64,000 nucleotides of DNA from a virus, in IMG/VR virus record IMGVR_UViG_3300031884_000939, positions 1 to 64,000 of that record; one strand, written 5' to 3'. Both the position numbers and the translations under genes were made by a program. The notes beneath the pieces were generated by a model. It did no database searches. It was given only the letters and a program-made list of their open reading frames with translations, and was not told the origin of the DNA. Below, one piece after another: positions 60,677 through 64,000 of the stretch (its first letter is position 1; each line of letters begins with the position of its first letter).

Positions 60677-61360
60677 TTATAGTGCTGGGAATGACTGTGT
60701 TGGGCCACTTGGCTTACCGCTAGCTGTTATTGGCGGTGTTGAATTAAAGGTTGGAGGAGTGGCTGTTGAGCCAAATCCGCCTGACGCAGGAGCGCCGAAT
60801 CCGCCCGCTGTACTACCCCCGAAACCTCCTGCTGCCGGAGCGCCAAATGTTGAAGCCCCGCTTGATGATGAACCGAATCCGCCACTTTGTTGTCCTCCAA
60901 AACCGCCCCCTGCTGGAGCGCCAAAACCGCCACTTTGTTGACCACCAAAGCCTCCGCCCATTCCGGAGTTCATACCGTTATTCATACCGTTATTCATCAT
61001 GCCAGGTTGCATACCTGGTGGAATATATGTGGTTCCAGCTCCAGGACCAAAGCCTTCGGCTAACCCGCCTTGCTCTGCGCCGGCCATCTTTTCTTTAGTG
61101 CGACCATAAGCGGCAATGCCTAATACCGCACCCATAGCAATATGAAATAGCCCAGCACCTTGTAGTGTAAGTGGCTGCCATTGACTTAAAGGTCCAACTC
61201 TTTGCATAGTTTGAACCAACGCCCACAATACAGGAAATAACATAAAGTCACAACAACATACAGCCATATACATCCAGCCCATCATTGGACGCCATTTGGC
61301 ATTCATCCAATCTTCTTTTTTCTTCTCACTTGCGCTTAGTTGATTCTCGCAGTTAGACAT
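60677..61360 (-). CDS. Holin-like membrane protein with Gly-rich tail
   Basis: 227 aa. WRPMMGWMYMAVCCCDFMLF, VLWALVQTM and LTLQGAGLFHIAMGAVLGIA outline the three-helix '3TM holin' family (also in gene transfer agents). The last ~110 residues are a low-complexity GGFG/GAP repeat, unusual for a holin. A TATAAATA box lies upstream and SD AAGGAG is good. Its place beside spanin-like and endolysin genes supports a lysis role. Confidence 0.78.
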   Translation of the reverse strand: MSNCENQLSASEKKKEDWMNAKWRPMMGWMYMAVCCCDFMLFPVLWALVQTMQRVGPLSQWQPLTLQGAGLFHIAMGAVLGIAAYGRTKEKMAGAEQGGLAEGFGPGAGTTYIPPGMQPGMMNNGMNNGMNSGMGGGFGGQQSGGFGAPAGGGFGGQQSGGFGSSSSGASTFGAPAAGGFGGSTAGGFGAPASGGFGSTATPPTFNSTPPITASGKPSGPTQSFPAL

Positions 61361-61389
61361 ATTAGCTCCTTGTTATTGTTATTATTTTG

Positions 61390-61397
61390 TATTTATA
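61390..61397 (-). promoter_or_regulatory. T4-type late promoter box TATAAATA
   Basis: Exact late consensus, with a normal ~29-nt leader before the holin-like gene. Confidence 0.68.
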
Positions 61398-61808
61398 TTA
61401 TTGCGGTGCTACTAAAGGTGGAGCTTCTGGATCTGTTACTTGTTCTAACTGTGCCGGTGTAAGAGCTGTAGGATCTATAGCAACAGGAGCTGTAACTACT
61501 ACAGGTGCTACAGGAGCAGCACGATTCATAATTTCTTCGGCTTTTCGAGCGGCAGCTTCTGCTTCGGTTGCTAATGCTTCTGCGGCAGCTTGTGCCTTAG
61601 CTACATCAGCTCGGGCACGTGCGGCGGCAGCTTGTGCGGCTTGACTAGCAGTTTGCGCGGCTTTAGCAGCTTTAACTTTAGCGGCTTGTAATGCTTGTTC
61701 AGCATGAGCAATATCTGCTTCTGCGTGTTCTGCTATTTGTTTAGCATCAATAAATGCGGCTTTTAATTTTTCTGCGGCCGCTTTTTCAATTTTTGTAAAC
61801 CATCCCAT
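61398..61808 (-). CDS. Alanine-rich coiled-coil protein
   Basis: 136 aa from the ATG at 61808 (SD AAGGAGAATAAC). Residues ~10-100 are a nearly uninterrupted alanine/lysine coiled coil (AAKVKAAKAAQTASQAAQAA); the end is proline-rich (PVAPVVVTAPVAIDP). It could be a periplasmic spacer or a cytoplasmic structural rod. Its place in the lysis block is the only functional hint. Confidence 0.7.
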   Translation of the reverse strand: MGWFTKIEKAAAEKLKAAFIDAKQIAEHAEADIAHAEQALQAAKVKAAKAAQTASQAAQAAAARARADVAKAQAAAEALATEAEAAARKAEEIMNRAAPVAPVVVTAPVAIDPTALTPAQLEQVTDPEAPPLVAPQ

Positions 61809-61818
61809 GTTATTCTCC

Positions 61819-62079
61819 TTAATATACTGCGCCAATAATAGTTAATAATCCACTAATAACTGTGTTTAGTGTTTCTTTAAACTGTAACTGACTCATTTCT
61901 TGTACAACGGCTAATTGTCGTTGTGTATCTTTTAATAGCTCTGCTAAATCTTGTGTACTAAACTGTCCAGCTTGTGCGGCTTGGGTAGCTTGTTGAATAT
62001 TCTGTGCCGCTTGAGCAAACGCAGGATCTCCACAGTTAGCTAAGTCCGATAATGCTTGATTGATTTGATCCATATTCAT
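61819..62079 (-). CDS. Small tail-anchored protein, 86 aa
   Basis: Glutamine/alanine-rich helices (QNIQQATQAAQAGQFSTQDL) followed by a C-terminal hydrophobic helix (NTVISGLLTIIGAVY), i.e. tail-anchored. The ATG overlaps the lipoprotein stop (ATGA). It may be an antiholin or holin partner (inference). Confidence 0.65.
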   Translation of the reverse strand: MNMDQINQALSDLANCGDPAFAQAAQNIQQATQAAQAGQFSTQDLAELLKDTQRQLAVVQEMSQLQFKETLNTVISGLLTIIGAVY

Positions 62080-62477
62080 CGAGGTCTACTCCCTATAACG
62101 TGTTGAATTATTTCTGCTGTATTCTCAACATTAGACATTTTGAGTTTACAGAATAACGGCGACACTGGTGTGCTTTCTGTGTATCTAGTTGCTAACCCTT
62201 GTGCTATTTCGTTTAATGACTTTGCGGCTTTATAGCCGTTGTCATTGTGTGGTAATTCTTGACTATACTTTTCATACAATTCTGTTTTATATGCTAATGC
62301 TGTAGCATTGGATTGCGCTAGTAAAGGATTACTACATTGATTTTTATACATACTAGCATCTACACGAATTTCTGTAATTTGATGATATTCAATGTTATCA
62401 AACTTAGTCATTAACACAGCATCTACTACTGTACAACTAACTAATACAGGTAATAATAGTGCTATAAGGCGTTTCAT
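62076..62477 (-). CDS. Lipoprotein, 133 aa
   Basis: MKRLIALLLPVLVSC is a lipoprotein signal with lipobox LVSC. The mature protein has three further cysteines. Family not recognised. Overlaps on both sides place it in the spanin/endolysin operon. Confidence 0.75.
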   Translation of the reverse strand: MKRLIALLLPVLVSCTVVDAVLMTKFDNIEYHQITEIRVDASMYKNQCSNPLLAQSNATALAYKTELYEKYSQELPHNDNGYKAAKSLNEIAQGLATRYTESTPVSPLFCKLKMSNVENTAEIIQHVIGSRPR

Positions 62478-62746
62478 TTAGATTCACCGTAAATGTTTTT
62501 GTTTGTGTTATACCATTGTATCCAAGTTTCAACTCGTTCCTTTAACAAATAGTATTGAGCAAAATTATCATTTGCGTTTTCAATCATATCTGTTAGTGTG
62601 CGCTTGTCTTCTGGCAATGGAGTTAAATCTGGTGGCGGTGCTAACATTTCATCACTAGCAGTAGGCCACTTTAATGTAACTGGAACAGTATTATTAGCAC
62701 AACCGGCAATAGTAACCACAAATAATAGTATTAATAATTTTTTCAT
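62474..62746 (-). CDS. Rz1-like outer-membrane spanin lipoprotein
   Basis: 90 aa. MKKLLILLFVVTIAGC has lipobox IAGC. The mature part is proline-rich (MLAPPPDLTPLPEDK), the usual o-spanin feature, then helical. It overlaps the i-spanin-like gene by 4 nt, a normal arrangement for two-component spanins, which fuse inner and outer membranes at lysis. Confidence 0.75.
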   Translation of the reverse strand: MKKLLILLFVVTIAGCANNTVPVTLKWPTASDEMLAPPPDLTPLPEDKRTLTDMIENANDNFAQYYLLKERVETWIQWYNTNKNIYGESK

Positions 62747-63222
62747 TTTGTTGGCCCTACGGTAACAAATCCATTAGTAGCTTGATTTTTAACAGCGCGA
62801 TTATAAGTATCAAAAGCTATATCATTTATAGTACATTCTTTGTTTATTACTACACGATTTTGTTCAGCTTGTTGTTTAACTCCATAAGTATGACCTTTAA
62901 TTAAATTTTCATTAGCTTTAAGAGCTTGAGTAAGTTGTGCGTTGGCAGCATCACTTTTTTGTTCTAGTAATTGCATTTGCTGTTGTGCGTCTTTTAAATC
63001 TTGTTGATATATAGCTACTACACCAGAGCCACCATACATAAAAATACTAACCAACATTACTATACCACTAACTGGTTTAAGGAATATAGCATAAGGTTTA
63101 CATTCAGGAATATGTGTTAATATTCCAGATAAAAAATAAATTGCGGCGGCACCACCTGCGGCAGCTGGCCATACCCAGACTGGTATGTTACCTAACAAGT
63201 AGTGGACAGCAAAAGCATACAT
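62743..63222 (-). CDS. Rz-like inner-membrane spanin with extra membrane segments
   Basis: 159 aa. Two hydrophobic segments (VWVWPAAAGGAAAIYFLSGI and PVSGIVMLVSIFMYGGSGVV), followed by a periplasmic coiled coil (LKDAQQQMQLLEQKSDAANA). Classical Rz has one TM helix, so this form has an added N-terminal membrane hairpin. Overlap with the Rz1-like gene supports the call. Confidence 0.7.
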   Translation of the reverse strand: MYAFAVHYLLGNIPVWVWPAAAGGAAAIYFLSGILTHIPECKPYAIFLKPVSGIVMLVSIFMYGGSGVVAIYQQDLKDAQQQMQLLEQKSDAANAQLTQALKANENLIKGHTYGVKQQAEQNRVVINKECTINDIAFDTYNRAVKNQATNGFVTVGPTK

Positions 63223-63833
63223 TATGAACTCAATATCTGATAAGCACGACTACAATGTTGTTCGCGTTCAGGAAGACCTAATTCGCCGCCATTGATTTTA
63301 ATACTTAACTCACGAATATTGCCAGCATCGGCATATTGATTAAGATTATTATTTTCCCAGAACCAGCAAGCTGATTGAATAGCGCCTTCGAATGTAGTAA
63401 GGAACGCAGGAACATCGTCGATATTCATTTGTAGACTGTCAGCAAATGCTTGATAGTTACTACGACCAGTAACTTGAATCAAACCGCGGCCACAAAACTT
63501 CCAACCATCGCCTGATGCTTCGTCGCCATTGCCCATACGACCAGCATAAGCACGATTAGCAATCTTTTCTGGATTGTGTGCGTATTGGTCAGCAATGTCT
63601 GGTGTAAAGTGACTAGGCCAAACACGACATAAGCTAGCCGCCTGATAATTTAAATTTTCATGTAATGCTGTATAGCCAGCAGACTCAACATAAGTTTCAC
63701 CTAAAAAGGCAGCTACCCGATTGATTGTTGTGATATCGTAATCAGGAAGAATTTTGTTTAATGCGTTACACCAGTGTTCAACATATTCGTTGCCTGGTAA
63801 TATTTGTGCTAATTGATCTTGTCTTATTTCCAT
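63222..63833 (-). CDS. GH19-type endolysin
   Basis: 203 aa. FLGETYVESAGYTALHENLN places a catalytic glutamate, and the blocks IANRAYAGRMGNGDEASGDG, WKFCGRGLIQVTGRSNY and FWENNNLNQ fit GH19 chitinase-like lysozymes of phages. It cuts peptidoglycan glycan strands at lysis. No signal peptide, so it depends on the holin. A late CTAAATA box lies ~25 nt upstream. Confidence 0.92.
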   Translation of the reverse strand: MEIRQDQLAQILPGNEYVEHWCNALNKILPDYDITTINRVAAFLGETYVESAGYTALHENLNYQAASLCRVWPSHFTPDIADQYAHNPEKIANRAYAGRMGNGDEASGDGWKFCGRGLIQVTGRSNYQAFADSLQMNIDDVPAFLTTFEGAIQSACWFWENNNLNQYADAGNIRELSIKINGGELGLPEREQHCSRAYQILSS

Positions 63834-63858
63834 AGTAGATGTGCTCCGTGTCTACTAA

Positions 63859-63865
63859 TATTTAG
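63859..63865 (-). promoter_or_regulatory. Late promoter box of the lysis operon
   Basis: CTAAATA on the minus strand, with a 25-nt leader before the endolysin gene. Confidence 0.6.
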
Positions 63866-63871
63866 TTAGAT

Positions 63872-64000
63872 TTAAGGTAAAATGTTGCTGGCTATTATAC
63901 TAGCCCAACGCTCAGCATCTTGTTCTGTTACACGATAATCGTATGTTTTAGGGCTTTTAAATAAGGCATTAGTATCAGCAAATCTGCCCTCTTTAATAGT
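63872..64000 (-). CDS. C-terminal end of an unidentified gene (runs off window)
   Basis: 42 codons ending ...AERWASIIASNILP-stop, open to the window edge. The composition is normal coding, but the piece is too short to identify. Its stop lies 7 nt before the lysis late box. Confidence 0.6.
   Translation of the reverse strand, partial: TIKEGRFADTNALFKSPKTYDYRVTEQDAERWASIIASNILP

Noticed and set aside
1-64000. CRISPR array, integrase or attachment sites, rRNA genes
   Set aside because: No regular repeats with spacers, no integrase motif and no rRNA-like sequence were seen; the gene set fits a lytic phage.

Overview
The window is a stretch of a large, AT-rich, T4-like (myovirus-type) bacteriophage genome. 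The markers are a family B DNA polymerase of gp43 type, a gp45-type sliding clamp, a T4 RNase H-type exonuclease, T4-style late promoters (TATAAATA / CTAAATA), many free-standing homing endonucleases, a large tRNA array, and a GH19 endolysin in a lysis block. Almost every gene is on the minus strand; the only plus-strand genes are two homing endonucleases. A Csp protein that looks betaproteobacterial and a permuted two-piece tmRNA suggest a betaproteobacterial host, but that is inference.

Layout. 0-1.2 kb: small genes and a metallophosphoesterase. 1.2-7.5 kb: 28 tRNA genes interleaved with HNH endonucleases, a PD-(D/E)XK-like protein, a YkuK-like protein and three structured RNAs of unknown function. 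7.7-17.4 kb: small early genes, two duplicated 2OG-oxygenase-like genes, an outer-membrane barrel protein, a permuted tmRNA co-transcribed with a cold-shock protein, one more tRNA, three related GIY-YIG endonucleases and the 5' exonuclease. 17.4-36 kb: metabolic and modification genes. These are MetK, QueE, a phosphoribosyltransferase, a deoxysugar/glycosyl cassette, QueD, FolE, a QueF-like T-fold protein, sugar oxidoreductases and a large TGT/DpdA-like transglycosylase. 36-41 kb: clamp, methyltransferase-like protein, polymerase, DsbA-like protein and a structured leader. 41-56 kb: PP-loop ATPases and large multidomain, probably virion-packaged proteins (deaminase-GNAT-ParB-like fusion, Gp88-like, nucleotidyltransferase-zinc peptidase), a Dps-like ferritin and glycosyl/nucleotidyl-transferases. 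56-60.7 kb: ClpA-like AAA+ unfoldase, DnaJ-like co-chaperone and a small secreted protein. 60.7-64 kb: lysis block (holin-like protein, spanin-like proteins, GH19 endolysin).

How it fits together. FolE, QueD, QueE, a QueF-like protein and a DpdA-like enzyme together point to 7-deazaguanine modification of phage DNA; no obvious QueC is in the window. Early genes use near-consensus host sigma70 promoters (TTGACA-17-TATAAT), and late genes use a CTAAATA/TATAAATA box. In both classes several boxes sit so close to the ATG that the mRNA should be leaderless.

The most notable cluster is the tRNA/tmRNA system. Five ORFs place their stop codon inside the 5' end of the next tRNA, so RNase P processing would leave non-stop mRNAs, and the same phage encodes its own tmRNA. 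Six tRNAs also carry an unusual T-loop (A54...A60, mostly with T58), and three further structured RNAs lie between the tRNAs.
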